From: Cepaea nemoralis | Lineage: Eukaryota > Mollusca > Gastropoda > Stylommatophora > Helicidae | Length of the DNA: 64,000 nt | Assembly (NCBI GenBank): GCA_014155875.1 | Contig: JACEFZ010027920.1 | Location: 1-64,000 of the forward strand | Direction: 5' to 3' | Shown here: positions 51,654-62,465 of the stretch, piece after piece | How positions within the stretch are numbered: position 1 is the first letter of the stretch | Layout of the letters: the number at the start of each line of letters is the position of its first letter | Translations under genes and position numbers: made by a program | Notes under the pieces: model-generated | Databases searched by the model: none | What the model was told of the DNA's origin: nothing | What the model saw: the letters and a program-made list of their open reading frames with translations, nothing else

Positions 51654-52459
51654 CAGTAAAACCTCAGTTTTCGTTGCCTTCGGTTTCTGTCCATTTTTTC
51701 CATGAAACATTTGTCTAGGTTTTCGTCAATTGCCTCGGATTTTGTCGATGTGCCCACATGACCTCGCTACTAATTTTGCAAAGGCAAAGGGACCCACGCG
51801 TTCCTCTGCTCAGTTTGGCATTGTTTTTCATTGTGTGGTATCACTTACTAATATTAAAATACGAGAGCGGCATTAAGATTGCTGAAATCGCCGCATTTCG
51901 GGAAGTCACCATCCACGATAAGGTTCATTGTGGCAAAATAGGAAGCAATAAAGGAGGCTAATGTAGCGAAAGACATGAATGTGCTAACGAAACAGAGGTC
52001 GCAAACAATTTAAGATGTCGAACAGTTATAATTAATTTGGATAAATCGAAACCAGTTAGATGGCGATTCTGCTTCGGAAGCAATCATATGTGGAAAACAC
52101 CAGACTGTTGTATGCTGATGTCATTAAGAAAGTGCTTGGGACGAGTGCTAGTGTGCTTAGTGATTTTAAGGCCAGCAGAGAATGTTTTAAAATATTCAAG
52201 GGGTGCACTGGCATACACAGTGTTACTGGACACGGCAAAGGTGTGAGTTCGGACAAGTCTGGGGGCGAAAAATAGTATTAAACACTATATTTATTCTCTG
52301 TAAAATTTGTTTTTTGTTCTGTATGTATTTTGGAGTTTTTAGAACAAATTAATTGGATTTACATTGATTCATATGAAAGTAATTGCCTCGGTTTTCGTTG
52401 GTTTCGGGTTTCGCAGATTGTTTTCGGACAGATTATCAACGAAAACCGAGGTTTGACTG
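51654..52459 (+). mobile_element. Second Tigger/pogo element with N-terminal transposase remains
   Basis: The ends CAGTAAAACCTCAGTTTTCG and ACGAAAACCGAGGTTTGACTG are inverted and flanked by TA (51652-51653, 52460-52461). Inside are degenerate pieces of the CENPB-type DNA-binding region, for example KASRECFKIFKGCTGIHSV and GDSASEAIICGK, with stops. The catalytic core is missing. It sits just upstream of AAR2, within or next to its likely 5' UTR intron. Confidence 0.88.
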
Positions 52460-52799
52460 TACATGGAAAATAATGCTATTTACCATATACCTTTTTCTTT
52501 TGCTCTTTAACCCCCACCTAACTCATGCCAAGCTACCCACATGACTTGCTCATACTTGGTTGGGTTTTGTGGCTGACTGTTTCTACGTGATGGGGTTGCC
52601 TGCCCTGACACAACCCCTCTGTTCACCTCTTAGGAAATGCCTGATAGGGTGCTGTGTTATTATTCTTGGCTTGCAATATGGTCTTCTCCCGTCCAAAGAC
52701 TGGTGTTGAAGTTGTCTCATCAATAACACCACTGTCTCTTGTGCTCACCAATTCTATTCAGATCAGCATAAGTCTGAAACATTTCTTGAATATCTGTGT

Positions 52800-53045
52800 G
52801 ATGAGCCATAGTAGTGCAGTGACTTGCACTAGCATGCTTGCCTGCTGGCTCAGTGCTGATGTGTTTGAATCCCTATCAAGGCAGATTTCTAAAATGTATC
52901 TGAGCTTTCAGGTCGACCCAGCCAAAAGTTGCAGGAAATGTACAGGGAAGTAAAGGTGCCCTGCAAGATATTGATCACATCACCCAGTGAGTGCCGACTG
53001 GTCTATAAAAGTGCATGGTTAGCTCCATATGCTCAAAACATTTTT
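52800..53045 (+). mobile_element. SINE family A copy
   Basis: It has ATAGTAGTGCAGTGACTTGC, TGTGTTTGAATCCCTATCAA (B box), TCAGGTCGACCCAGCC, AGATATTGATCACATCACCC and GGTTAGCTCCATATGC. Confidence 0.88.
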
Positions 53046-53488
53046 GATTTTTCAAGAAAAAATTTATACACACCAAATCTTTATAAAATCTACCTAACAA
53101 GATGAAACCATTTAGTGACTGACGAAGGCTTGATAATAACTTTCTAGCTATAATTTCTTGTAGGATTTAAATGTAATTCGTGAACTGACCATTAATTAGT
53201 CTTCTGAACATCTAATATTACCTTGGGTTTGCAGGAGCATTAAGACCACCGGCATTTAACTTCTTGAGCAAATTCAGTTTAGCTTACAGTATCAAAAGGA
53301 AATCATTCATATTTGTTTGTTGTGCTTCATCTGTTTCACAATGGATGCCTGAAATCAGGGTCAATGCATAGATGCTCTTCTTCTGGTTACCAGGCAAGTC
53401 ATTAGTGAGCTGACTTGGTGGTTGGTTAGTTTTGAATCCTCTAAAACAAGAGGAAGTTTTATCTCTCTTAAGTTTGATGCATTGCCAT
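53046..53488. other. Unassigned
   Basis: No recognised feature. Confidence 0.5.
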
Positions 53489-53489
53489 C

Positions 53490-54290
53490 CAGGTCATCAT
53501 CATCACCATCATGTGCAATGCTGGTAAGCGTGGGCGGCCATGTTCTGCCATCTCACTCAATCACCAAAACCGTGGATCAGATCTGTGTTCTTGTCTCGAC
53601 CATACATGGCCACGCCATCCAGGTATGTACTTCTCTGTCCTCCCCTTGTTATCTTCCCCCTCGATCTTGCCATTTTTCACCAAGTTCTTCAATTTATTTC
53701 TTCTCCTAACGTGACCAAAAAACTGCCTGTCTACGTCTAATTTCTCTAATCAGTCTACGGTTTTCATTTGTTTCTTGTAGGACTTGGTCATTGGTTTTTC
53801 TGTCTGTCCATGGTATTTTTCGCATTCTCCTCAGAAACCACATTTCCACTGCCTTCAGATGTTTTTCAGCTTGTCTGCTCATTGTCCACACTTTACATCC
53901 ATACAAAAGCACAGGTTCTATGTAGCACCTCAACACTCTTTTTCTCATTGCAAATGACATCTTTTTTATTGGTCAGTATGTTTTTCATCTTCCAAAAGGC
54001 TGCCTTCGTCATGGCGATTCATGTTCTAATATCTTCAAGGCATCTTCCATCAGATGTTATGACTGTTCCGAGATAACTGTACGTATTCACTTGTTTAAGA
54101 ATATTCCCATTTACTCGTATATTACATTGTGGTATTTCCTTCTTCTTAGTGACGACCATAATCTGTGTCTTCTTACAATTTATTTCTAACCCAAGTTATT
54201 AACTGTGTGCAACAATCGCATCTACTAAATGTTGCAGATCATCCAGGTCATGTGCGCCCTAAAAAGGGCTTGCATCTATCAAAGTGTAGA
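53490..54290 (-). pseudogene. Non-LTR reverse transcriptase 3' remnant
   Basis: The minus-strand frame 53960-53706 reads MSFAMRKRVLRCYIEPVLLY, GCKVWTMSRQAEKHLKAVEM and WFLRRMRKIPWTDRKTNDQV, followed by LIREIRRRQAV. A further 200 bp in other frames (RTEKYIPGWRGHVW) and a GATGATGATG tail near 53490 complete the 3' end. The upstream part, 53960-54290, includes the region found split in two at 8440 and 10217. Confidence 0.85.
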
Positions 54291-54319
54291 CAGTTTTTTT
54301 CTCCCTATCTAATACTACC

Positions 54320-54553
54320 AAGCCGGCGCTGTGGCAAAGGGGTTACGAACACAATTCGTAATCCTGCATACCCGGTTTGAAACACAGCTGCAGTCGATTT
54401 GGAAGCAGACCACCTTGCATTGGTTTTTATACAATGGTATAAGGGCCTGTCATTCAGAAAGCAATTGCAAATTACTTAACGTAAAACTGCCAAGAAATCA
54501 CAAACAGCCAAAATATCCTGGGGTTGAATGTGATGTCCTGTAAATGATATGCA
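54320..54553 (+). mobile_element. SINE family B, near full-length reference copy
   Basis: Head GCCGGCGCTGTGGCAAAGGG, with TGGCAAAGGGG as a degenerate A box and CCCGGTTTGAAACAC as a degenerate B box. Body AGAAAGCAATTGCAAATTAC, CTGCCAAGAAATCACAAAC and tail GATGTCCTGTAAATGATATG. Confidence 0.88.
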
Positions 54554-55035
54554 ACTAGCTTGAAACTAACACCAAAGTACTATCTCCACTGTGTTGCGTA
54601 GCTCTCCTTCCCCCTCTCACAAACCATCAGCATGCACATGACTGGAATTTCACACCTATGAACAGGTACAGTGGGATGTTAAGAAGTCTGAGTGATTACA
54701 TCTAGGCTGGTAATGCTTCCTCCACAGGTTATTCTGGTTATTTCAAAATAATTATTTATGATGATATTAAGGTCTCATGAACACGGAGATAAAATTTAAA
54801 AATGAAAATGGTTGCTGACATTTTTGTTCACAAATAAGACAGTTACACAGGTTTAACTCAGTGGTAGGACGCAAAGTTATACAAATGCTTAGTAAATAGT
54901 AGTCAGCAGGGATCGAACAATCCAGAGCCTAGGAACTGTTTACCTGCCGCCTGAATTTTCATGATGAAAATTCAGGCGGCAGATAAGCAACAAGTTAAGC
55001 ATAAAATTTGGTGGAACTGCGGTAAAGCTGTGAAA
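54554..55035. other. Unassigned; contains a short inverted repeat
   Basis: A 20-bp inverted repeat lies around 54945-54985 (CGCCTGAATTTTCA, TGATGAAAATTCAGGCGGCA). No gene recognised. Confidence 0.5.
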
Positions 55036-55040
55036 GTGTA

Positions 55041-55565
55041 AACAATATAAAATGACATAAAGTAGTGCAGCTTTACATAACAGAATTAAGACACATACAG
55101 GACGTTGTGGCGATTAGCCTTCATCAGCAAACAAACATATTCACAAACACAACATACAGTCAAGGAGATCTCCTGTGACTACATCAGAAGGTGACGACAG
55201 GATGAGAAGAACAAAAGGATGACAAAATGAAAGAAATGAAGAGATAATGAGACGAAAAAAATGTTTATACTCACCTCACAGTTCCAATCTGTAAGCAACT
55301 AGCTGCTTACAGATCGGAACTGTGAGGTAAGTATAAACATTTTTTTTCAATTTTTCAATTCTCTTCATTACTTTCATTTTTTCATCCTTTTGTTCTTCTC
55401 GTCCTGTCGTCACCTTCTGATGTAGTCATAGGAGATCTCCTTGACTGTACTGTATGTGTTTGTGAATGTGTTTATTTGCTGACGAAGGCTAATCGCCACA
55501 ACGTCCTGTATGTGTCTTAATTCTGTTATGTAAAGCTGCACTACTTTATGTCATTTTATATTGTT
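55041..55565. repeat. 525-bp near-perfect palindrome with hammerhead-like cores
   Basis: The left arm 55041-55297 and the right arm 55304-55565 are reverse complements apart from point differences and small indels. The spacer is ACTAGC. Each arm, read in its own sense, contains CTGA(T/C)GAAGGCTAATCGCC followed by ACAACGTCC. That resembles a hammerhead ribozyme core with CUGANGA, a GGC/GCC stem II and then ACAAC where GAAAC is expected. Confidence 0.93.
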
Positions 55566-55878
55566 AACAAGTAGTTAACATGAATTTCATGCGTTCATAA
55601 TTTTCTCTGCGAGTCAGGTAGGTTGCTTATGATGATGTATTCATAATTTTCTTAGCGAGATAGGTTGCACAGTTGCTCAACATAACAGTTAAGTAAGTTA
55701 ACTTGTTCATTTCCCCCCAGTGAGACAGTATGCCGATCCGATAATCGATTATACAACATCAGATATTCAACACGATAAATATTACAATGAATGATGTTTT
55801 AAAATACTCAGCATTAGTAGTTTACCAAACTGAGAGTGTGTTTTAGTGATTTAGTCCAACATTTACAACTTCGACCCC
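55566..55878. other. Spacer between two inverted repeats
   Basis: AT-rich, no recognised feature. Confidence 0.5.
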
Positions 55879-56086
55879 AAAAAAGACAGGTTCCGGTCTG
55901 TGTAGTATATATCTGTGAGTGCCAGTGAATGCATGTGAATTTATTTCTCATATGTTATTATTGTTTCGGTAATGCTTTTGACCATGTGAGAGTTTTTTTG
56001 TACTAATATTGGGAATTGTTGGAAACATGGCCTATAGCCCATGTTTATGTTGAATTTTGGACTGTCATAAAACTGTCATTTCTTGC

Positions 56087-56173
56087 GTTTTCCGGAAAAT
56101 TGTTATGGGAGCTAGGTTCTGCAAAGGACATGCTACTGAATGAATGAATGAATAAATGAATGAATGAATAGTA
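56087..56173 (+). pseudogene. BovB-like LINE 3' stub in the loop of the inverted repeat
   Basis: TTTTCCGGAAAATTGTTATG, GGAGCTAGGTTCTGCAAAGG and ACATGCTACTGAATGAATGA match the last 90 bp of the full-length element at 48075-48141, including the TGAA tail. The stub is an extreme 5' truncation of that family. Confidence 0.92.
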
Positions 56174-56340
56174 CCTTGTTGTTGTGTATGGCAGGAAAAG
56201 AAACTCTAACATATTGCCATGTTTCCAATAACTGCCAATGTTAAAACAAAAACTCTCACGTGGTCAACAGCATTACCGAAACAATAATAACATACGAGAA
56301 ATAAATTAACATGCATTCACTGGCACTCACAGAAATATAA

Positions 56341-56490
56341 AGGGTGTATCTTTAATGACTGTGCAATGTTTGAAAATATTGCCGGTCTAAGTTTTGTATG
56401 TACCTATTATGTTGCATTAACTTTTCAGAGGGTGAATACAAAACTTGGACCGGCAATATTTTCAAACACAGTAGTCATTAAAAATACCCT
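56341..56490. mobile_element. 150-bp palindromic MITE nested in the right arm
   Basis: The inverted ends AGGGTGTATCTTTAATGACT and GTCATTAAAAATACCCT extend inward for about 45 bp (CAATATT...GCCGGTC). The flanks are AT-rich (ATATA and ATA). The left arm of the larger palindrome shows the empty site. Confidence 0.92.
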
Positions 56491-56519
56491 ATAGCACAGA
56501 CCGGAACCTGCCTTTTTTT

Positions 56520-57110
56520 GGTTTTAGTTTGTGCATTTACTTCTCATGCTGTTTCAATGTTCTTTAAACATTAATGTTATGTGTGTCAGTTTACACGCCA
56601 TCACATTCACAATGACACACGTCCACGTATGCATTTGCTGTTTAAATTTCAGCTTACATCATTATCATCTTATTTTTCGCGTGACAAATCTTCGTCTCCT
56701 TCATGTTCATTCAGATGTCAAACTTGAATTTATTTAAAGAAAACAGCAGTCATCTTGAGAGTTTCGACGTCTCAGAGTGCGTCCTTACATGGAACTTGTG
56801 CAGGCCAACATACTTTTCTCCCGTTCTGCATATGTTGGACGCTGCTGCGGCAAATGTTTACTTAGCCGTCACGTTCCCAATTCCACAGCTACACTCACCA
56901 GTCTCTCCTATCTCTAGTTTGTTGAGCAAGTGGTGTCTCGGACTGTTTTGTTATATGCGGAGTATTGTGTTTTCTTTGCTCCGTTCTTTTACATTCAGGA
57001 GAATTCTCCTTTCCCCATGCTCTGTTGAGTTTTCTATTGAAATACTCGTATATGCATGAATACAGGTACTACATGTAAAAGTTTCCTCGATGTTATCTAT
57101 GGCTGCTTTC
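56520..57110. other. Unassigned
   Basis: No coding motif recognised; the 118-codon frame at 56703-57059 has no known family. Confidence 0.4.
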
Positions 57111-57114
57111 CTGC

Positions 57115-57116
<2 letters not shown>

Positions 57117-57201
<85 letters not shown>

Positions 57202-57260
57202 CTCTCTCTCCCTCCCTCCCTCTCTCTCTCCCTCCCTCCCTCCCTCTCCTCTCCCTCTCT
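57117..57260. repeat. CT dinucleotide microsatellite
   Basis: A pure CT run to about 57197, then CTCC/CCCT variants. Ser-Leu frames through it are artefacts. Confidence 0.97.
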
Positions 57261-57429
57261 CAAGCAGCAAACACACATGCTACACACACCTAAACGTGTT
57301 TCATTGGGCCAAGTTGATAAGCTGCATGATCTTTCTTGTGTTCTGGATGCTCTGACTTTTATTTGATTCCACGTGATGTAACCGTTCACGTGATGACTCT
57401 GTGCCAAAAGGCTAAAGAAGTGTCTGGGG

Positions 57430-58250
57430 ATTCATAACGAATGTTAATGGACAGTGTTTAATGCAGGAGAGCCTAGCATATGATACCACAATATCTAGCA
57501 TGAACATAGAGATGGAGGAAGTCGTAGCAGCGTTCCGCTGAGTGAAAAATAAACAACACACACATGTCGTGACCTTAACGGACTCACACATGTTGAGCAG
57601 GGTGGAGACAGGTATGCTACGTACAGAGTGGAAAGCGTCAATAAAAAAAAAAACTAAGATTGACGTATATGTTGGATGCCCCCTTCCCATTCACCCCACT
57701 CCACCCCTCGGCATGCTGCTGGATTGGGAAATGAGCAAGCTGACAAATTGGCTGAATCTGCACCTCTGGGTGGCATATTTTCATATCCTATTTACAGGAC
57801 ATCGCTGTCAGCACCAGCATTTTACTGCTGTTGTTGATGTCTTGGCAAATTTTCCGTTCAGTAGTTTGTCATTGCTTTCTGAACGACCGGGTCCCATACC
57901 AACACGTTATAACCCCAGCTCGATACGGTCTGCTGCCAAATCGGTTGCCGCTGTGTTTGGAACGCGTGGTAAGGGGCTCACAAGTCGCGTTCGCAAGTCT
58001 TTAGGCCACAGAGACCGGTGGGTGGGGTATTGGTGCACGATAAAGCAGGTTTGCTTGGAACCCGTTGGCATAATTTATATAGTGTACAGATACACAGATA
58101 CATCACCATTGCCTGGAGAGATTTATACGGCAGGAAGTGATCAGAGGATCTGGCAGATATTCAGTTCTTCTAGGAAAGGCCAGACAGACATATAATTAGA
58201 TTACAAATGGTACCATTAATATTGAAACTATTTGCTGGTTCTTGAAGATA
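57430..58250 (+). pseudogene. RNase H LINE fragment, third copy, split by SINE B
   Basis: It reads VTLTDSHMLSRVETGMLRTE and EWKASIKKKTKIDVYVGCP, then a shifted GNE-ADKLAESAP-like stretch (57720-57770). After a SINE it continues near 58130-58250 with sequence co-linear to 33370-33490 (GATCTGGCAGATATTCAG, GGAAAGGCCAGACAGACAT). Confidence 0.7.
57785..57990 (-). mobile_element. SINE family B copy inside the RNase H LINE
   Basis: On the minus strand it has GGTATGGGACCCGGTCGTTC, AGAAAGCAATGACAAACTAC, TTTGCCAAGACATCAACA and a tail TGTCCTGTAAATAGGATATG. Confidence 0.88.
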
Positions 58251-58441
58251 AGGACGAAGCGCATATAAGAAATTTCCTGAGTGTTGTGTTGTTAGTTCTT
58301 GGTCTTGACTCAACTCAGCTAAACACCTTCTTCGTTTTTATTTGGAGGGAATTTCATCACACATAATTATAAGTTATACATCTCAAGGGTCAGTGTGTCC
58401 AACATCGGAATACATTTGTTTAAGGTTTACTTCCTTTAGAC

Positions 58442-58912
58442 CAGTGGTTATCAAACTTGTTTGGCCCTTGCACCCCTTTACCAAATGTTTAGAATGTCAT
58501 CCCCCCCCCCTTTTCATATTTCCTCCCTATACATCCCCCCACCCCACTCCACACACACACTGTATACGTTAAAAATGGAAACTAAATTTAATAACACATA
58601 CTAGAACACGTCAAGACGTCTACATAAAACGTGATTTGTGGGTCTACTTACGTTATAAAACGAATTTCAGAAGGGTGAGAAGATCAGAACTGTACAGTAT
58701 GGAGGGAAAAACAATATCAAATAATCGGTTCTTATATTAACGCGACCTTGAAATAATCTTAATTCCCCCCCCCCCTCCCCGGAAATCTTAAAAATATGGA
58801 AGGAATAACGATATCAAGTAATCGGTTCTTGTTTTAACGCGACCTTGAAATAATTTTAATACCCCCCCCCCCCCGGAAATCTTAAAATTTCCCCACCGGT
58901 TGAGAACCACTG
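58442..58912 (+). mobile_element. hAT-type MITE, complete, with internal duplication
   Basis: The termini CAGTGGTTATCAAACTTG and GGTTGAGAACCACTG are flanked by an imperfect 8-bp duplication CTTTAGAC and CTCTAGAC. A segment of about 95 bp near the right end (AAGTAATCGGTTCTT to the poly-C tract) is duplicated. It is the same family as 3899-4165 and 4793-5165. Confidence 0.93.
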
Positions 58913-59129
58913 CTCTAGACAGATTCTATCCAAGGTAACGGGCTCTTGCTATCCGTAGTTCTGTAAGTGCTTCTTACAAACCTCATGGCCACACATTAGG
59001 TAATGTCTATAACAGGCTAGGATAGTCTTTCTCCTTCCTTTACCAGTTGGCAGTCTATTTATTTCAAAGTATAATGCAATCAACGGCATCCTTTGTATTT
59101 ATGGCTTTTGGATTTATGACATCGTCAAG

Positions 59130-59260
59130 TGAGTGCTTCTGGCAGATTTGCTAGTTCTGCGATGCCTCAGTGTTTGTTTCTGGCAAATGTGTTAGTTCTA
59201 TAATGTTTGTTTCTGGTAGATTTGCTAGTTCTGCGATGCCTTAATGTTTGTTTCGTAGAC
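59130..59260 (+). repeat. Short minisatellite, about three units
   Basis: The unit is TTTGTTTCTGGCAGATTTGC followed by TAGTTCTGCGATGCCT(C/T)A, diverged between copies. Confidence 0.85.
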
Positions 59261-59730
59261 AGTCCTGAACTAGATTATTGTTTGTGGAAAGTTTGATCAA
59301 ACAGCTGTTGTCGAAGCTATTAATAATATTATCTATAGTAATGTGTTCAAGGAATTGCCTCACCTTTCCATTAGGTAGTTTCTTGTGAACTGCCTTGTCT
59401 ACTTTCCGTGATGTAGCTAGCAAGTCTTTTTTTTTTTCTTTTTCAAATATTGATTACCATTCTTTGCCTTGATTTAGTTCCACAAGACCCCTAATAGCAA
59501 CCTACAATGTGTATATGAAGTTACTGGACCATCACATTATTCATTATTCAGGCCTTCGTTTACGTGTATTTATTTATTTAGGTATTCAATAGCAAGGGAT
59601 AGAAGATATATTAAGGAAGTTAAATGTAGAATAGCCCAAGCACAAGCAGCATTTCATTAGATGAATAACATTCGCAAAAGCAGCATTTCACTAGATGAAT
59701 AATATTCTCTGCTCATCTCTCATCTCATCT

Positions 59731-59965
59731 CATCATGTTCCTCTTGTACCTTGCGGTGTCGAGGTGAAGTATAAACATTGTGAGAGTGCCCGATTATGGG
59801 CTTCATATATCGATATTCCCATGGACTCTGCTATTCCCTCCGTCCAACGTTTACGTGGTCAGCCTCTTCCCCTGTTTCCATCTGGTCTGTACATCATTGC
59901 TTGTTGTAGTATGCTGTTGACTGGTAACCTACTTGCATGGCCAAATCATTCTCTGCAATTTATCC
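59731..59965 (-). pseudogene. RTE-like LINE C-terminus, minus strand
   Basis: It reads FGHASRLPVNSILQQAMMYR, PDGNRGRG, a stop (TGA for the expected Arg), PRKRWTEGIAESMGISIYEA and HNRALSQCLYFTSTPQGTRG, then a GATGAGATGAGA tail. Confidence 0.88.
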
Positions 59966-60049
59966 TTATCAGTCAGGGCGATGAATAGAGTTCTTAAGAG
60001 TATATTACCCAATCGCGATTTACGGAAGTGTGTAATGCACAGTTAGCAG

Positions 60050-61010
60050 ACAGAGATGAATTACGTGGACGCTTTGGAGATGTGGTTGTATGTAAAAATT
60101 ATGAGAACAACACTGACGTATAGACAGGATAGTGAATATATCTAGAAAGAAGTTAACTCACAAACAGAACCGATTACTTACATCGAAAGAAGATAGTCCA
60201 CATTCTTTGGGCGTGTCATAAGAGAAGGGAAAAGCTAGAGTATTCTTTACTATGAGAAAGTGTCAGGGAATGTCCTTTTTACTTAAGTAAAGTAAAAAAA
60301 CATATCTTGTTAGCACATAAACTGAAACTGCCAGGATCTCCATGGTTGTGGGCCCACCATACTCTTTAACCCAACAGTGGGAAAGATAAATTTTTTTTTT
60401 GGCGCTCTCTCGCTCGCTTTGAACTCAGCGTAGTCCACACACACTACTTCTAGTAGTGTTCGACTGAATTTTACGTGTGGATTAGCTTTCCCCTATTAAC
60501 AGTGTCCCTCGCCATCAGGCGAACCCACTCCGACTTCAGAGGTACTTGTAATTTACATCCCCAGGTCAAGGACGATAGGTTAACATTTTAGTCCAACTGC
60601 CTGGTGTAGAGGCTGAACCCCCTTACCTCGGCGTCAGCACGCCGGATGTTTAAGAACACGCGTTCTTATCCATTCGGCCATGTTGGCCTACTGAGTAATT
60701 TAGATATAGATTCTCAGGCTGGGATTTCCTGGTTATACTGTCTGTTTAGAAGTTTATTTTCTTTGCCACAGGAAGTCTTCTGACAGCATTATTTTCTTAG
60801 TTTTCAGCATAAATCTTCTTAACTGGAAACTTTGTGGGAATTCTTTATTTTATTTTCGCTCGTTCATTAGACGTGGTGATCATTCTGTATCTGCAACACA
60901 ACAGGAGGCAGAACTCAAATCTATGCATGCCATTGGAGATTGCAAACTGTGGAGAAGCATGATTGCCCACGCTAGTCGGTGTTGTATGTAAAATAGATAT
61001 AGGAGATAGA
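60050..61010 (+). pseudogene. LINE C-terminal remnant, plus strand, split by SINE L
   Basis: From 60050: TDEMNYVDALEMWLYVKIMR and a VNSQTEPITYIERR block with stops. From 60890: EAELKSMHAIGDCKLWRSMI and AHASRC. The order fits one C-terminal domain interrupted by unassigned DNA (60290-60480) and a SINE (60480-60700). Confidence 0.65.
60480..60700 (-). mobile_element. SINE family L with a tRNA-Leu/Ser-like head
   Basis: On the minus strand the head reads GGCCAACATGGCCGAATGGA with a perfect A box (TGGCCGAATGG) and a B-box-like GGGTTCAGCCTCT. The body ends with GCGAGGGACACTGTTAATAG. The fragment at 10690-10815 is the same family. Confidence 0.8.
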
Positions 61011-61529
61011 TATCCCCTATTTGTAGTTTCCGACTACTAAATGAAAACCAGAAATGGCCCGTAAGACTCCTTAATACTGGAACAGACACATATGGTAAGA
61101 TTCCACTAAGGTATTAAGTCAGGTTTTCCAGTTGAGGGCCCGAAGAGCACATGGAAGTCACTGCATTCATAGAGAATAAAGCTCACTCTAGTTAGATTGG
61201 AAACTAGTATTATCCCCGCCACACAGCTTTCCTTATCTGCTGTCAACTGAAGTAGCACTATCACATAATTGTTAAACACAGGACATACACCTCTCTCTGG
61301 GTTAAAAAACAAATGAATAACACAGTGTAATAAGATTATAATCTTCTCATAAATAAATGAGGGAAAATGATGCACCTTGGGCAGTCACAATGTACAAAAT
61401 CAATACTACACACAAGATATCTTTATTTCTAACTATCTATCATATGTGACTATCTAAAATGCGATGTCTCTAAAACAAACTCTGGAACACCAGACAAAGT
61501 TCTAGAAAAATAAACTAAGGATGATTGTC

Positions 61530-62465
61530 TGGGTGAAGCCGGGCCGGGTCAGACAGACAGATGGACAGACAGACAGATAGTCGGGAACGGGATAGCTTAT
61601 ATGACTACTTATATGAATTAAATGAGATGCTCCCCACCAGGGACTGGGTGAAGCCGGGCCGGGTCAGCCAGACAGACAGACAAACAAGCAGACAGACAGA
61701 CTGATAGATAGATAGATCCCCTCCAGGGCCTGGGCGAAGCCGGGCCAGCTAGTATATATATATATATATATATAATGCAATGTCTGTCTGTCTGTTATTT
61801 ATGCATTCGCGAACGTCCATCCAATTGAGATGAAATTTTCTACACGTCTTCTTTTCATTCTGGTTCTGCCAACTGGCATAGTTTGTTAGTTGACAAACAG
61901 TTATTTATGTAATAAAATTTAATTTTGTAATTACATTATAATTTATATATAGCGAGGGGACTTAACTTAAGCAAAGTTATATCAAGGGACATAACTTTTA
62001 GTAGCATTGCTATATCTTAAATTAAGTCCCCTTGCTATATGTACGCCAAACATAGATAGACAGACAGACAGATAGATAGATAGATAGATCCCCACCAGGG
62101 CCAGGTCCTATGGATGGATGGATAGATAGACAGCCGGGCCGGGTCGTCAGACAGACAGAGATAGAGACAGACAGACAGACAGATAGAGATAGAGACAAAC
62201 AGACAGACAGACAGATATAGATAGATAGATCCCTGCCAGGGGCTGGACGAAGCCGGGTCGGGTCCTATGGATGGATGGATGGATGGATGGATAGACAGCC
62301 GGGCCGGGTCGTCAGACAGACAGAGATAGATAGAGATAGATAGGTAGATAGATAGATAGACAGATAGATAGATAGATAGAGAGAGGGGTAGGTAGGTAGG
62401 TAGGCAGGCAGGCAGATAGATCCCCGCCAGGGGCTGGGCGAAGCCGGGCCGGGTCAGCTAGTTAA
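61530..62465 (+). mobile_element. Helitron-like block with CAGA/GATA microsatellites
   Basis: Six or seven copies of a short GC-rich hairpin module (GGGCGAAGCCGGGCCGGGTC) alternate with CAGA, GATA, GATG and GTAG repeats. Two modules end in the sequence CAGCTAGT (near 61747 and 62460), the CTAG|T type of 3' end seen in many Helitrons. A TA run and AATGTCTGTCTGTCTGT, then GAACGTCCATCCAATTGAGA, begin a typical 5' end at about 61755. The structure resembles microsatellite-bearing non-autonomous Helitron-like elements. No Rep/helicase is present. Confidence 0.65.

Larger units (their letters stand above)
55879..56519. repeat. Second long inverted repeat, with insertions in its loop and right arm
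   Basis: The left arm (55879-56025) starts GACAGGTTCCGGTCTGTG. The right arm (56217-56519) ends CACAGACCGGAACCTGCC. The arms share AATGCATG(T)GAATTTATTTCT and TTATTATTGTTTCGGTAATG-type sequence. The loop holds a LINE 3' stub and the right arm is split by a 150-bp MITE. Confidence 0.92.

Noticed and set aside
57056..57407. Ser-Leu and Arg-Glu repeat frames on both strands
   Set aside because: They are translations of the CT microsatellite.
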